From Luteimonas sp. YGD11-2 (GTDB lineage Bacteria; Pseudomonadota; Gammaproteobacteria; Xanthomonadales; Xanthomonadaceae), in assembly GCF_004118975.1 (NCBI RefSeq), contig NZ_CP035376.1, positions 186,001 through 250,000 of the forward strand: a DNA stretch of 64,000 nt, written 5' to 3'. A program made the translations under genes and the position numbers. This document shows positions 27,290 through 36,622 of the stretch, piece after piece. Below the pieces are notes generated by a model, which ran no database searches, was not told where the DNA came from, and saw only the letters and a list, made by a program, of their open reading frames with translations. The first letter of the stretch is position 1, and every line of letters starts with the position of its first letter.

Positions 27290-27718
27290 TCACGCCGCCA
27301 GCGGCGGTGCCGGGGTGGGCGGGTCGCGGTCGTGGTCGCCGTCGTCCGGCCAGCCCTCGTTGGCGGCCTCGCGCCAGGCCCAGTCGCCCGGCTGCAGCGG
27401 CGCCAGGCCGTGGGCGGTGCGGGCGCGGTCGCACTGCGGGCTCGGCCGGCCGTGTTCCCAGGCCGCCTCCACCTCGCGGCACACCGACGGCCGCGACGGA
27501 TAGATCGTGCAGCCGGCGCGCACCCCGATCTCGGCATCCAGCGCGGTGCAGCGCGAAGGCAGCGAACGCGTGCCGCGCATCACCAGCCGGTGCGGATCCA
27601 GCGGTTCGGTGAGCGCGGCCGGCACCGGCCCGCCCAGCGCGGGGTCGGCTTCCGACCAGTGGAACGCGACGCGGAAGGTGGCGCAGCAGGCGCCGCAACT
27701 CAGGCACGGATGGGTCAT
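27290..27718 (-). CDS. YkgJ family cysteine-cluster protein
   Basis: A 142-residue protein starting MTHPCLSCGACC, the N-terminal cysteine cluster of the YkgJ/UPF0153 family, followed by CTALD, GCTIYPSRPSVCREVE and PQCDRAR. The cysteines probably bind zinc or an iron-sulfur cluster. Function is not established. The start used is the family ATG, which lacks a good ribosome site. The frame stays open upstream for 106 codons through the 21-bp array to an ATG at 28036, so an N-terminally extended form with about nine heptads cannot be excluded. The acidic C-terminal tail is low-complexity. A cysteine-cluster gene near ole genes is a positional association only. Confidence 0.82.
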   Translation of the reverse strand: MTHPCLSCGACCATFRVAFHWSEADPALGGPVPAALTEPLDPHRLVMRGTRSLPSRCTALDAEIGVRAGCTIYPSRPSVCREVEAAWEHGRPSPQCDRARTAHGLAPLQPGDWAWREAANEGWPDDGDHDRDPPTPAPPLAA

Positions 27719-27808
27719 GCGTGCGGCCGCGAAAGGAGGGGGACGGGCGCGCGATTCTCCGCCGCCGCCGCTGCGTCGGCAATCACCGGCGATTGTTCCA
27801 TCGATCGG

Positions 27809-28099
27809 GTCAATGACGTCACGCATGACGTCATTGACGTCATCGTTCATATCGCGGACCTCATCGATGAGGTCGGCGATATCACGCATGAGGTCCGCGA
27901 CGTCATCCGCGAGGTCCGCGATATCAACGATGAGGTCGCGGACGTCAACGATGAGGTTGGGTACGTCAACGATGAGGTCGCGCACGTCAACGATGAGGTC
28001 CGCGATATGACGCGTGAGGTCGCGGACGTGATGCATGGGGTCGACGACGTCATGGATCAGGTCGCCGATCTCACCGGTGACGTCGGCGACCCATCCGCC
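27809..28099 (+). repeat. 21-bp tandem array, 13 units plus a partial unit
   Basis: Thirteen contiguous 21-bp units (27809-28081) and an 18-bp remnant. The consensus is close to GTCGCGGACGTCAACGATGA followed by G. Unit length is an exact multiple of three, so several frames stay open. On the plus strand each unit reads as a heptad such as V-R-D-I-N-D-E, with Val and Ile/Val at coiled-coil a and d positions; that frame ends in a TGA overlapping the oleC ATG. On the minus strand the units read L-I-V-D-V-R-D and run in frame into ykgJ. Units 5-10 are the most alike, the edge units more diverged. Confidence 0.92.
27811..27836. promoter_or_regulatory. perfect inverted repeat at the ykgJ-proximal end of the array
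   Basis: CAATGACGTCA and TGACGTCATTG are exact 11-bp complements separated by CGCA, within the first two array units. It could be an operator, or simply result from the palindromic GACGTC in each unit. Confidence 0.35.
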
Positions 28100-28191
28100 A
28101 TGTCCGCGACCCTGTACGCGGCGCCGGTGACCCCGCCGGCGGCGCCCGATGCACGTCGGGGCGGGTGGCGGGCGCCTGTATCCTTGCCCGC

Positions 28192-29889
28192 ATGAGCGTA
28201 GAACCCGATTTCCCGCGCGCCGCCGTGCCGGCCGCGGGCGCCTGCAACATCGCCGCGGTGCTGCCGGAACTGGCCGCCGCCTCCGCCGAGCGCGTCGCCA
28301 TGCACTGCCCCGGCCGCACCGGGGCCTACGACGTGCACCTGACCTACCGCGAGCTCGATGCGCGCAGCGACGCCATCGCCGCGGGGCTGGCCAGCCACGG
28401 CATCGTGCGCGGCACCCGCACCGTGGTGATGGTGCGGCCGACGCCGGAGTTCTTCCTCTTGATGTTCGCGCTGTTCAAGGCCGGCGCGGTGCCGGTGCTG
28501 GTCGATCCCGGCATCGACAGGCGCGCGCTGAAGCAATGCCTGGACGAGGCGCAGCCGGACGCCTTCGTCGGCATTCCGCTGGCGCACATCGCGCGGGTGG
28601 TGCTGGGCTGGGCGCGTTCGGCGCGGGTGCGCATCACCACCGGCACGCGGCGGCTGTTCGCCGATGCCACGCTCACCGAAGTCGAGCGCGCCGGCGCCGG
28701 TGCCGGGCCGCAGCTGGCGGCCACCGATCCCGACGATATCGCCGCGATCCTGTTCACCAGCGGCTCCACCGGCGTGCCCAAGGGCGTGGTCTATCGCCAC
28801 CGGCATTTCGTCGCCCAGGCGCGGATGCTGCGCGATGCCTTCGGCATCGCACCCGGCGGCGTCGACCTGCCGACCTTCCCACCGTTCGCGCTGTTCGATC
28901 CGGCGCTGGGGCTGACCTCGATCATCCCCGACATGGATCCCACGCGGCCAGCGTCCGCCGACCCGCTGAAGCTGCACCGCGCGATCGAGCGCTTCGGCGT
29001 CGACCAGCTGTTCGGCTCGCCGGCGTTGATGCGGGTGCTGGCCGAACATGGCCGCCCGCTGCCGACGCTCCGCCGGGTGACCTCGGCCGGGGCGCCGGTG
29101 CCGGGCGACGTGGTCGCGCGCATGCGCGAGCTGCTGCCCGACGATGCCAACTTCTGGACCCCGTACGGCGCCACCGAATGCCTGCCGGTGGCGGTGATCG
29201 AGGGCCGCGAGCTGATCGCGCTGCGTGCGCGCACGGAGGCCGGCGCCGGCACCTGCGTCGGCCGCGCGGTGGCGCCCAACGAGATCCGCATCATCCGCAT
29301 CCGCGACGACGCGATCGCGGACTGGTCGCAGGCCGAGGAACTGCCGGCCGGCGAGGTCGGCGAGATCACCGTCGCCGGGCCCACCGTCACCGACAGCTAC
29401 TGGAACCGCGACGCGCAGACCCGGCTGGCGAAGATCGCCGAAACCGTGGCCGACGGCAGCACCCGCATCGTCCATCGCATGGGCGACCTCGGCTGGTTCG
29501 ACGACGAGGGCCGGCTGTGGTTCTGCGGCCGCAAGTCGCACCGGGTGGAAACGACCGCGGGGCCGCTGTACACCGAGCAGGTCGAGCCGGTGTTCAACAC
29601 CCATCCGCAGGTGGCGCGCTCCGCGCTGGTCGGCGTCGGCGACGCCGGGGCGCAGCTGCCGGTCGTGTGCGTGGAGCTGCGCGGCAGCGCCGATGCCGCC
29701 GCGCGCAACCGTATCGCCGCCGAACTGCGTGCGATCGGCCAGCGCCATGCGCATACGCAGGCGATCGCGCTGTTCCTGTTCCATCCCGGGTTCCCGGTCG
29801 ACATCCGCCACAACGCCAAGATCGGCCGCGAGAAGCTGGCGGCCTGGGCCACGCAGCGGCTGCAGCGGCGTGCGGGAGCACAACGATGA
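28192..29889 (+). CDS. OleC, beta-lactone synthetase (AMP-forming)
   Basis: OleC uses ATP to close the beta-hydroxy acid made by OleD into a beta-lactone. The 565-residue protein is an ANL-superfamily adenylating enzyme: P-loop [17 protein letters not shown] near residue 190, [28 protein letters not shown] and the C-terminal lid ending with [14 protein letters not shown], with the late catalytic lysine. The ATG at 28192 is chosen over a GTG at 28165. The ATG overlaps a TGA that ends an open frame through the 21-bp array. Its stop overlaps the oleD start (ATGA). Confidence 0.94.
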   Translation: MSVEPDFPRAAVPAAGACNIAAVLPELAAASAERVAMHCPGRTGAYDVHLTYRELDARSDAIAAGLASHGIVRGTRTVVMVRPTPEFFLLMFALFKAGAVPVLVDPGIDRRALKQCLDEAQPDAFVGIPLAHIARVVLGWARSARVRITTGTRRLFADATLTEVERAGAGAGPQLAATDPDDIAAILFTSGSTGVPKGVVYRHRHFVAQARMLRDAFGIAPGGVDLPTFPPFALFDPALGLTSIIPDMDPTRPASADPLKLHRAIERFGVDQLFGSPALMRVLAEHGRPLPTLRRVTSAGAPVPGDVVARMRELLPDDANFWTPYGATECLPVAVIEGRELIALRARTEAGAGTCVGRAVAPNEIRIIRIRDDAIADWSQAEELPAGEVGEITVAGPTVTDSYWNRDAQTRLAKIAETVADGSTRIVHRMGDLGWFDDEGRLWFCGRKSHRVETTAGPLYTEQVEPVFNTHPQVARSALVGVGDAGAQLPVVCVELRGSADAAARNRIAAELRAIGQRHAHTQAIALFLFHPGFPVDIRHNAKIGREKLAAWATQRLQRRAGAQR

Positions 29890-30878
29890 AGGTGTTGGTG
29901 ACCGGCGGCGGTGGCTTCCTCGGCCAGGTGCTGTGCCGCGGGCTGGTGGCGCAGGGGCATGCGGTGGCGAGCTTCAATCGCGGCCATTACCCGGCGCTGG
30001 ATGCGATCGGCGTGGAGCAGCGACGCGGCGACCTCGCCGATGCGGCGGCGGTGCGCGATGCATTCGCCGGTGCCGATGCCGTGTTCCACAACGCCGCGAA
30101 AGCCGGCGCCTGGGGCAGCCATGACAGCTACTACCAGGCCAACGTGGTCGGCACCCGCAACGTGCTCGATGCCTGCCGCGCGCACGGCATCGCGCGGCTG
30201 ATCTACACCTCCACGCCCAGCGTCACCCACCGCGCCACGCATCCGGTCGAGGGCGGCACCGCCGACACCGTGCCCTATGGTGAGGACCTCAAGGCGCCGT
30301 ACGCGGCCACCAAGCGCATCGCCGAGGAGGAGGTGCTGGCGGCCAACGATGCGACGCTTGCCACCATCGCGCTGCGCCCGCGGCTGATCTGGGGGCCGGG
30401 CGACAACCAGCTGCTGCCGCGGCTGGTGGAGCGCGCCCACGCCGGCCGCCTGCGCTTCGTCGGCGACGGGCGCAACCGCATCGACACCACGTTTATCGAC
30501 AACGCCGCGCAGGCGCACCTCGATGCCTTCGCGCATCTACAGCCCGGTGCCGCCTGCGCCGGGCGTGCCTACTTCATCAGCAACGGCGAGCCGATGGCGG
30601 TGCGCGACATCGTCAACGCGCTGCTCGAAGCCGCCGGAGCGCCGCGGGTGGAGAAGACCATCCCGTTCCGCGTCGCCTATGCCGCCGGTGCCGCCTGCGA
30701 GGCGCTGTGGCCGCTGCTGCGCCGCAACGACGAACCGCCGATGACGCGCTTCCTCGCCGAGCAGCTGGCGACCACCCACTGGTACGACATGGCCCCGGCC
30801 ACGCGCGATTTCGGCTACGTGCCGCGGGTGTCGATTCACGAGGGTCTCATCCGGCTGAAGGCGAGCTGGCAGCGCTGA
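29886..30878 (+). CDS. OleD, 2-alkyl-3-oxoalkanoate reductase
   Basis: OleD reduces the beta-keto acid from OleA to the beta-hydroxy acid with NADPH. The 330-residue extended SDR has TGGGGFLG at residues 7-14, the AAKAGAWG region, STPSVTH with the catalytic serine and [10 protein letters not shown] with the Tyr/Lys pair, followed by [21 protein letters not shown]. These match the 3-beta-hydroxysteroid-dehydrogenase-like OleD family. It overlaps oleC by four bases, so the two are translationally coupled and probably form one enzyme assembly with OleB. Confidence 0.95.
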   Translation: MKVLVTGGGGFLGQVLCRGLVAQGHAVASFNRGHYPALDAIGVEQRRGDLADAAAVRDAFAGADAVFHNAAKAGAWGSHDSYYQANVVGTRNVLDACRAHGIARLIYTSTPSVTHRATHPVEGGTADTVPYGEDLKAPYAATKRIAEEEVLAANDATLATIALRPRLIWGPGDNQLLPRLVERAHAGRLRFVGDGRNRIDTTFIDNAAQAHLDAFAHLQPGAACAGRAYFISNGEPMAVRDIVNALLEAAGAPRVEKTIPFRVAYAAGAACEALWPLLRRNDEPPMTRFLAEQLATTHWYDMAPATRDFGYVPRVSIHEGLIRLKASWQR

Positions 30879-30958
30879 TACACCCATCACCCGATGATGA
30901 CTGGGGGCTGGCCACGATGGGGGCCCACGCCACTTCCGGCACACAAGGGAGACCCCCG

Positions 30959-31117
30959 ATGCTCAGCTATGCCGTCATCTTCTTCGTCATCGCCATCATC
31001 GCCGCCGTGCTGGGCTTCAGCGGTATTGCCGGGGCCGCGAGCAACATCGCCTGGATCCTGTTCGTCGTGTTCCTGGTGCTCGCCGTGATCTCGATGATCC
31101 GCGGCCGCAGGGTATAA
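30959..31117 (+). CDS. DUF1328 small membrane protein
   Basis: A 52-residue protein made almost entirely of two hydrophobic helices (about residues 3-20 and 27-45) with a short basic end (IRGRRV). The pattern [22 protein letters not shown] identifies DUF1328/UPF0391, whose members are often stress-induced; function is unknown. A good ribosome site (AAGGGAG) lies 8 bp before the ATG, and a strong hairpin follows the stop. Confidence 0.93.
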   Translation: MLSYAVIFFVIAIIAAVLGFSGIAGAASNIAWILFVVFLVLAVISMIRGRRV

Positions 31118-31141
31118 AAAGCGCTGCAGATCGCGATTGCA

Positions 31142-31173
31142 CGAAGCCCGCCGCAAGGCGGGCTTCGTCGTTG
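31142..31173 (+). terminator. terminator after the DUF1328 gene
   Basis: CGAAGCCCGCC and GGCGGGCTTCG pair perfectly (11 bp) around a GCAA tetraloop, followed by TCGTTGTGG. The tail is only moderately T-rich. It lies 24 bp after the stop. Confidence 0.65.
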
Positions 31174-31252
31174 TGGGCGGGCGGATGCGGACGGCATCGC
31201 GACGTAGGGCACCGGCACATGGCGGCGACCGGCGCGCCGCTACAATGCCGCC

Positions 31253-31927
31253 ATGGCCGCATCCCCGTTCCCCCGTGTCCTCGCCTGGAAGCCGCTTGCC
31301 GGCCGAGCGCTCGAACTGGCGCTCAACCAGCTGCTTGCGCTCGATCCCGACACCCGCGACGCGGTACGCCGCCTCGACGGGCGCCACGTGGTGGTGCGGC
31401 TGGCCGCCCCGGAACTTGCATTGCGGCTGGATGTCGACGGTGACCGCCTGCGGGTCGGCGCGGTCGAAGGCGATGCCGAGGCGGACCTCTCCGTGCGCGG
31501 CACGCTCGCTGGCCTGCTTGCGCAGCTGCCGCTGCTGCAGCGCTCCGGCGCGGCGGGCACCGGGCGCGTGCGCATCGAAGGCGATGCCGATCTCGCACGG
31601 CAGCTGCAGCAGCTCGCACGCGGCTTCGATCCCGACTGGCAGGCGCCGTTCGTGCGCGTGTTCGGCGAGGTCGCCGGCGTGCAGATCGCGGACCTGTTGG
31701 CCGGTGCGTTGCGGCGTGCCGATATCGCCGGGCGCAACCTGGCCGGCACCACCGCCGAGTTCCTGACCGAGGAATCGCGCGACCTGGTCGGCCGCAACGA
31801 GCTCGAGGCCTTCCTCGACGATGTCGATGCGCTGCGCGACGGCGTCGAGCGCGTCGATGCACGGGTGCGGCGCCTGCGCACGCTCGCGTCCGAACGGGGC
31901 ATCACCATGCCCGGGGCTGGCCGATGA
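31253..31927 (+). CDS. ubiquinone biosynthesis accessory factor UbiJ
   Basis: UbiJ binds lipid ubiquinone intermediates and supports the soluble Ubi complex. The 224-residue protein has the SCP2 lipid-binding fold in its first half ([46 protein letters not shown]) and a helical C-terminal half with a coiled-coil-like end ([25 protein letters not shown]). It overlaps ubiB by four bases (ATGA), the usual operon order. Confidence 0.93.
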   Translation: MAASPFPRVLAWKPLAGRALELALNQLLALDPDTRDAVRRLDGRHVVVRLAAPELALRLDVDGDRLRVGAVEGDAEADLSVRGTLAGLLAQLPLLQRSGAAGTGRVRIEGDADLARQLQQLARGFDPDWQAPFVRVFGEVAGVQIADLLAGALRRADIAGRNLAGTTAEFLTEESRDLVGRNELEAFLDDVDALRDGVERVDARVRRLRTLASERGITMPGAGR

Positions 31928-33603
31928 GTGCGACCCGGCGTGCCCTGCGCATCGGCCGCGTCCTCATCCGCTACCGCCTCGACGACCTGCTGGCCGACAC
32001 CGCCGCGGAGCGCTGGCTGCGGCTGATGCGGCCGTTCGTGCCGCGTGCATCGCCCGAAGTGGCGGCGATGCCACCCGGCGTGCGGCTGCGCCTGGCGCTC
32101 GACGAACTCGGGCCGATCTTCGTCAAGTTCGGGCAGATCCTCTCCACCCGCCGCGACCTGATCCCGCCGCCGATCGCCGAAGAGCTGGCATTGCTGCAGG
32201 ACAGCGTCGCGCCGTTCGACGGCGCGCAGGCGCAGGCACTGGTGGAAGCCGCCCTCGGCCAGCCGATCGACGTGGCGTTCGCGCGCTTCGACACGGTGCC
32301 ACTGGCCTCGGCCTCGATCGCCCAGGTGCATGCCGCCACCCTGCATGGCGTGGGCGGTGCGCCCGGGCGCGAGGTGGTGGTCAAGGTGCTGCGGCCCGGC
32401 GTGGAAACGCGGATCGCTGCCGACATCGCGCTGCTGCGCCGCATCGCCGCGCTGGTCGAACGCACCCATCCGCGCGCCGACAAGATCCGCCCGCGCGAGG
32501 TGGTGGCCGAGATCGAAAGCACGCTGGCCGCCGAACTCGACCTGCAGCGCGAAGGCGCCAATGCCTCGGTGCTGCGGCGCAACTGGCTGGGCTCGGATGC
32601 GCTGTACGTGCCCGAGGTGGTGTGGTCGCACACGGCCGAACGCGTGCTGACGCTCGAACGTGTGCATGGCATTCCCAGCGATGACATCGCCGCGCTGGAT
32701 GCCGCCGGCATCGACCGTCGCGCGCTCGCCGCCAGGGGCGTGCGCGTGTTCTACGAACAGGTGTTCCGCGACAACTTCTTCCACGCCGATGCGCACGCCG
32801 GCAACATCTGGGTCGATCCGGATCCGGCGCGCGCGCGCGATCCACGCTTCATCGCACTGGATTTCGGCATCGTCGGCCAGCTCTCGCGCGAGGACCAGTA
32901 CTACCTCGCCGAGAACTTCATGGCGATCTTCAACCGTGATTACCGCCGCATCGCCGAACTGCACCTGGAGGCCGGCTGGATGCCGCCGCACCTGCGGCTG
33001 GACGAGCTCGAAGCCGCGGTGCGCGGGGTGTGCGAGCCGTACTTCACCCGGCCGCTGTCGGAGATCTCGCTGGCCGAGGTGCTGGGCAAGCTGTTCCGCA
33101 CCGCGCAGCGCTTCCAGCTGACCCTGCAGCCGCAGCTGATCCTGCTGCAGAAGACCCTGCTGTCGATCGAGGGCCTGGGCCGGCTGCTGGATCCGAAGAT
33201 CGACATCTGGGCCGAGGCGCGGCCGGTGCTCGAGCGCATCCTGCGCGAGCGCTACAGCCCGCGCCGGCTGGCGCGCGAGTTCCGCCGCCGGTTGCCGGAA
33301 CTGGTGACCCATGCGCCCGACATGCCGGTGCTGGTGCACGCCTGGCTGCGCCAGCAGGTCGAGGGCCGCCACGAACTGCGCATGCGCTCGTCCGACCTCG
33401 CCGCGCTCAATGACAGCGTGCACGGGCTGCAGCGGCGCGTGGTCGGCGCGATCGTCGGCGTCGGCCTGCTGATCGCGGCGTCGGTGCTGTATGCGCTGGA
33501 AGCCGGCGGCGCGTCGCTTGCCGGCATCCCGCTCGCCGCCTGGGCGGCCGGCCTGGGCGGGCTGTGGGCCCTGCTCGCCGCCTGGCCGCGGCGCGGGCGT
33601 TGA
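31924..33603 (+). CDS. UbiB, ABC1/ADCK-type protein of ubiquinone synthesis
   Basis: An atypical kinase-like ATPase needed for ubiquinone production. The 559-residue protein has the family KxGQ motif in [17 protein letters not shown], an invariant lysine in [10 protein letters not shown], the ExD-like [28 protein letters not shown] and the DFG in [10 protein letters not shown]. Two transmembrane helices lie near the C-terminus ([18 protein letters not shown] and [17 protein letters not shown]), giving membrane anchoring. It is coupled to ubiJ; ubiK lies 10 kb away in this window. Confidence 0.96.
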   Translation: MSATRRALRIGRVLIRYRLDDLLADTAAERWLRLMRPFVPRASPEVAAMPPGVRLRLALDELGPIFVKFGQILSTRRDLIPPPIAEELALLQDSVAPFDGAQAQALVEAALGQPIDVAFARFDTVPLASASIAQVHAATLHGVGGAPGREVVVKVLRPGVETRIAADIALLRRIAALVERTHPRADKIRPREVVAEIESTLAAELDLQREGANASVLRRNWLGSDALYVPEVVWSHTAERVLTLERVHGIPSDDIAALDAAGIDRRALAARGVRVFYEQVFRDNFFHADAHAGNIWVDPDPARARDPRFIALDFGIVGQLSREDQYYLAENFMAIFNRDYRRIAELHLEAGWMPPHLRLDELEAAVRGVCEPYFTRPLSEISLAEVLGKLFRTAQRFQLTLQPQLILLQKTLLSIEGLGRLLDPKIDIWAEARPVLERILRERYSPRRLAREFRRRLPELVTHAPDMPVLVHAWLRQQVEGRHELRMRSSDLAALNDSVHGLQRRVVGAIVGVGLLIAASVLYALEAGGASLAGIPLAAWAAGLGGLWALLAAWPRRGR

Positions 33604-33693
33604 GCGCGTACGACCAGGCTCCCGCCCGCGCGGACGCATGAGCGCACATATGGATCTCTCTCCCCCGAGCCCAGGGCGCATGGGCGTTTGCAT

Positions 33694-33818
33694 GCACCCT
33701 TCTCCCGTCTGCGCGAGACAGATCGGCAGGATTGCCGATCTGGACGGCGAACGCCGCCCGGAGGGTGAGCGCCATGGATGGCGCGAATCCAGGTGGCGCG
33801 AAGCGCCGGATGAGGGTG
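33694..33818 (+). repeat. CCCTTCTCCC-type intergenic repeat with internal palindromes
   Basis: It begins CACCCTTCTCCCGTCTGCG and ends GCGCGAAGCGCCGGATGAGG, the family-typical repeat. Two small perfect palindromes sit inside: GATCGGCAGGATTGCCGATC (33721-33740) and GCGCCATGGATGGCGC. It occupies the 264-bp gap between ubiB and truC. Confidence 0.65.
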
Positions 33819-33867
33819 CTCCCCGCCACGCCCGGACGCCGGTGCGCCGCCCCATGTCCGCGTCCGC

Positions 33868-34596
33868 ATGACGGATTCCATCCCCGTCCTCCACGCGGAC
33901 GACCTGCTCGCCGTGGTCGACAAGCCGGCCGGACTTGCCATGCACGACAGCAGGCTTGCCCGCGGCGAGCCGGAGTTCCTGGTCGATCGCCTGCGCGCGC
34001 AGTTCGACCGCCCGGTCTACCTCGCCCACCGCCTCGACCGCGCCACCAGCGGCTGCGTGCTGGTCGCGTTCGACCGCGAGGTGGCCGGGCTGCTCGGCGA
34101 GCAGCTGATGTCGCGCACGGTCGACAAGGAATACCTCGCGGTGTGCCGCGGCTGGCCGGCGGAGGTGGAGTTCACGGTCGACCACCCGCTCGACGGCGGC
34201 CCCGGCAAACCGTTGAAGAAACCGGCGACCACCTCGTTCGAACGCCTCGCCACCGTCGAGCTGCCGATGCCCACCGGGCAGTTCGACAGCGCCCGCTATG
34301 CGCTGCTGCGCGCGCGCCCGTTGACCGGCCGCTTCCGGCAGATCCGCCGGCACCTCAAGCACCTTTCGCACCACCTGATCGGTGATACCAGCCACGGCGA
34401 CGGCCGCCACAACCGCAATTTCCGCATGCTCGGCATCCACCGCATGCTGCTGCACGCCTCGGCGCTGTCGTTCCGGCATCCGGGCGATGGCCGCGCGCTG
34501 CGGGTGGACTGTGCGCCGTCCGGGGAGTTCACCCGCGCGCTGGCGCTGTTCGAGCGCGCGCCGGCGGACCGCCCGCCCGCCACGCCATTGCCCTGA
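33868..34596 (+). CDS. tRNA pseudouridine(65) synthase TruC
   Basis: A RluA-family pseudouridine synthase; the TruC subgroup modifies U65 in tRNA. The 242-residue protein lacks an S4 domain and starts at the catalytic domain. The catalytic aspartate lies in YLAHRLDRATSGCVLVAF; other family pieces are VDKPAGLAMHDS, LLRARPLTGRFRQIRRHLKHLSHHLIGD and LGIHRMLLHASAL. TruC is preferred over RluC/RluD because of length and the KHLSHHLIGDTSHGDGRHNR segment. Confidence 0.92.
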   Translation: MTDSIPVLHADDLLAVVDKPAGLAMHDSRLARGEPEFLVDRLRAQFDRPVYLAHRLDRATSGCVLVAFDREVAGLLGEQLMSRTVDKEYLAVCRGWPAEVEFTVDHPLDGGPGKPLKKPATTSFERLATVELPMPTGQFDSARYALLRARPLTGRFRQIRRHLKHLSHHLIGDTSHGDGRHNRNFRMLGIHRMLLHASALSFRHPGDGRALRVDCAPSGEFTRALALFERAPADRPPATPLP

Positions 34597-34771
34597 GCCT
34601 GGACCCGGCGCATTCCCGGAAGCGGCGATCCGTACGTCGGGCATCCGTGGATGCGGCAACGCCCTGTCGGGGCGAATGGCCCTCGCCGGGCAATTGCGGC
34701 GAGGGCGCCATGGGGCCGGGATGCCGCGCCGGCGAGCCGCCGACGCGTTGCACCGCCGGCCGGTCCTGCGC

Positions 34772-35266
34772 CTATTCGCCCGCGGCGATCGCGCGGATGT
34801 CCTGCTCCATCTCCTGCAGCATCGGGATCACCATCTGCTGCACCGCGGCCATGGTGTTCTGCATGAGCTGCGGCATGCGGTCGAGCAGCTTCTGCCCGGC
34901 GTCACTGGAATAGAAGCCGATCATCGCGTCCATGTCCTCGCTGGTGAACGTGGCGAGGTAGATGTCGCGGTACACCGGTTCCAGCTTCTCCCAGGCCAGT
35001 GCCTCCACCATGCGCGCCTGGTTGCGTTGCATCAGCTGTTCGAGCTGCGCGCGTCCGGCGGCGTCGAGTTCCTGCCCGGCGGTGAGCTGCGCGACCATCT
35101 GCTGCTGCGACATCTGCACCTGCGGCAGGATCGCATCGACGGTCTCGCGTGCACGCATCACCTCCAGCAGGCGGTCCGCCTGCGCGGCGGTCGGTGGCGC
35201 GGCGAACGCGGCGGGGGCGAAGGCGAGGGCCGCCACGAGGGCAAGGGTCTGCAGGTGCTGGCGCAT
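34772..35266 (-). CDS. DUF2059 exported protein
   Basis: A 164-residue precursor with a signal peptide (LALVAALAFAPAAFA-AP). The mature part is helical and Met/Gln-rich with the DUF2059 core: VYRDIYLATFTSEDMDAMIGFYSSDAGQKLLDRMPQLMQN. It is probably periplasmic; function is unknown. It lies about 66 bp downstream of the YitT-like gene on the same strand. Confidence 0.92.
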   Translation of the reverse strand: MRQHLQTLALVAALAFAPAAFAAPPTAAQADRLLEVMRARETVDAILPQVQMSQQQMVAQLTAGQELDAAGRAQLEQLMQRNQARMVEALAWEKLEPVYRDIYLATFTSEDMDAMIGFYSSDAGQKLLDRMPQLMQNTMAAVQQMVIPMLQEMEQDIRAIAAGE

Positions 35267-35332
35267 CGGACATCCTGGTCATCAAGGGAGCGCGGATGGT
35301 CCGCGACGCGTCCGCAGGCGTCAAACCGCGGA

Positions 35333-36055
35333 TCAGACGCCCATGTAGCGCCCGGGACGGTGGTTGAACATGATCACCAGGCTCAGCACCGTCGCCCCGA
35401 TCGCGGAATACAGCACCAGCCCCGGCTCGAACAGCAGCAGCGCCAGCGTCATCAGCGCCGCGTCGAAGCCCATCTGGATGCGGCCGGCGCTCCAGCCGCG
35501 GCTGCGCTGCAGGTACACCGCGAGGATGCCCACGCCGCCGAGGCTCGCGCGGTGGCGGATGAAGAACAGGATGCCCAGCCCGGTGAGTGCCCCGCCGACG
35601 ATCGCGGCGTACAGCGGCGACAGCTCCGCCGCCGACACCCAGCGCGGCAACGCATCGGCCACCCAGCCCACCGCGGCGACCGCGCAGAAGGTCCTGATGG
35701 TGAACTCCCAACCCATCCGCCGCGCCGCCAGCCAGTAGAACGGCAGGTTCACCAGCACGAAGGTCAGGCCGAACGCCCAGCCCAACGCGTGGTGCAGCAT
35801 CAGCGCAACGCCGGCCATGCCACCGATCACCAGCCCACCTTCGGCGAAGACCCCGAGGCCGAGCGAGGCGGTCAGCGTCGCCAGCAGCAACCCCTGTACG
35901 TCTTCGGCAACGGTGTGGCGCGCCGCGGCGGCCGCGGCCGGCGTTCCGGCGGAATCGGGCGGTGGGGTCAACGGGCCGGAGGTGACCGGCATGGTGCCGG
36001 CGTCCGCATGGGCCTGCGGGGCGGGGTCTGGCGGCGCGGGCACGGCGGTGTCCAT
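35333..36055 (-). CDS. YitT family membrane protein
   Basis: A 240-residue inner-membrane protein. The first 45 residues are Pro/Ala-rich and cytoplasmic; five to six hydrophobic helices follow. YitT/DUF161 features are LLATLTASLGLGVFAEGGLVIGGMAGVALMLHH and the conserved GGALTGLGILFFIRHRASLGGVGILAVYLQ. The C-terminal DUF2179 domain of Bacillus members is absent, as usual in proteobacteria. Transport is suspected but no substrate is known. Confidence 0.9.
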   Translation of the reverse strand: MDTAVPAPPDPAPQAHADAGTMPVTSGPLTPPPDSAGTPAAAAAARHTVAEDVQGLLLATLTASLGLGVFAEGGLVIGGMAGVALMLHHALGWAFGLTFVLVNLPFYWLAARRMGWEFTIRTFCAVAAVGWVADALPRWVSAAELSPLYAAIVGGALTGLGILFFIRHRASLGGVGILAVYLQRSRGWSAGRIQMGFDAALMTLALLLFEPGLVLYSAIGATVLSLVIMFNHRPGRYMGV

Positions 36056-36207
36056 GGGGTGCTTTGCTGCGGCGCAGCATGATCGCAGCCACGCACTGCC
36101 GCGACAATCCCGCCCGCAGTGCCTCGTTCATCGCCCCCGCGTGTCTCCAGCAGCCTTCCGGCCCCCGCCCGGCACGCGCGCGCGTGCCCCGTCGCGGGCG
36201 ATCGGGC

Positions 36208-36621
36208 GTGAGCGCGCGCTACGAGGTCCCGGAGGACGAGATCGTGGAGCGCTTCGTGCGGGCCAGCGGCCCCGGCGGCCAGAACGTCAACAAGGTCTCC
36301 ACCGCGGTCGAGCTGCGCTTCGACATCGCCGGCTCGCCCACGCTCGACGACGCGCTGCGCACCCGGCTGCTGGCGCGACGCGACCGCCGCGTCACCGCCG
36401 ACGGCGTACTGGTGATCAGCGCGCAGCGCTTCCGCACCCAGGAGCGCAATCGCGAGGACGCCCGCGTGCGGCTGCAGGCGTTCATCGATGCCGGCCTGCA
36501 TGTGGATGCCCCGCGCATCGCCACCCGGCCTACCCGGGCCTCCAAGAAGCGCCGCCTTGATGGCAAGCGCGCACGCAGTGACATCAAGCGCGGCCGTGGC
36601 CGCCCTGACTGGAGCGATTGA
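36208..36621 (+). CDS. ArfB, ribosome-rescue peptidyl-tRNA hydrolase
   Basis: ArfB frees stalled ribosomes by hydrolysing peptidyl-tRNA. The 137-residue protein has the class-I release-factor GGQ motif in ASGPGGQNVNKVSTAVELRF and a basic, flexible C-terminal tail (RASKKRRLDGKRARSDIKRG) that enters the mRNA channel. It starts at a GTG (36208), giving the standard length. The acyltransferase frame begins 1 bp after its stop. Confidence 0.93.
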   Translation: MSARYEVPEDEIVERFVRASGPGGQNVNKVSTAVELRFDIAGSPTLDDALRTRLLARRDRRVTADGVLVISAQRFRTQERNREDARVRLQAFIDAGLHVDAPRIATRPTRASKKRRLDGKRARSDIKRGRGRPDWSD

Positions 36622-36622
36622 G

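Larger units (their letters stand above)
27719..28191. other. divergent ykgJ-oleC gap holding the 21-bp array
   Basis: This 473-bp stretch is dominated by the tandem array at 27809-28099. A perfect AAGGAGG occurs on the plus strand at 27733-27739, but no start codon follows at useful spacing. The final 90 bp before oleC hold no recognised site. Confidence 0.6.

Noticed and set aside
27719..28036. N-terminal extension of YkgJ through the array on the minus strand
   Set aside because: The frame is open to an ATG at 28036, but YkgJ proteins start at the cysteine cluster and no ribosome site precedes 28036. Mentioned as an alternative only.
27809..28081. CRISPR array
   Set aside because: Units are contiguous with no unique spacers, and no cas genes are in the window.
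27710..28195. Plus-strand frame through the 21-bp array as a real coiled-coil gene
   Set aside because: It has coiled-coil heptads and a stop overlapping oleC, but the only ATG overlaps the start of ykgJ antisense with no ribosome site, and the AAGGAGG inside it is not followed by a start. Kept as a finding, not annotated as a gene.
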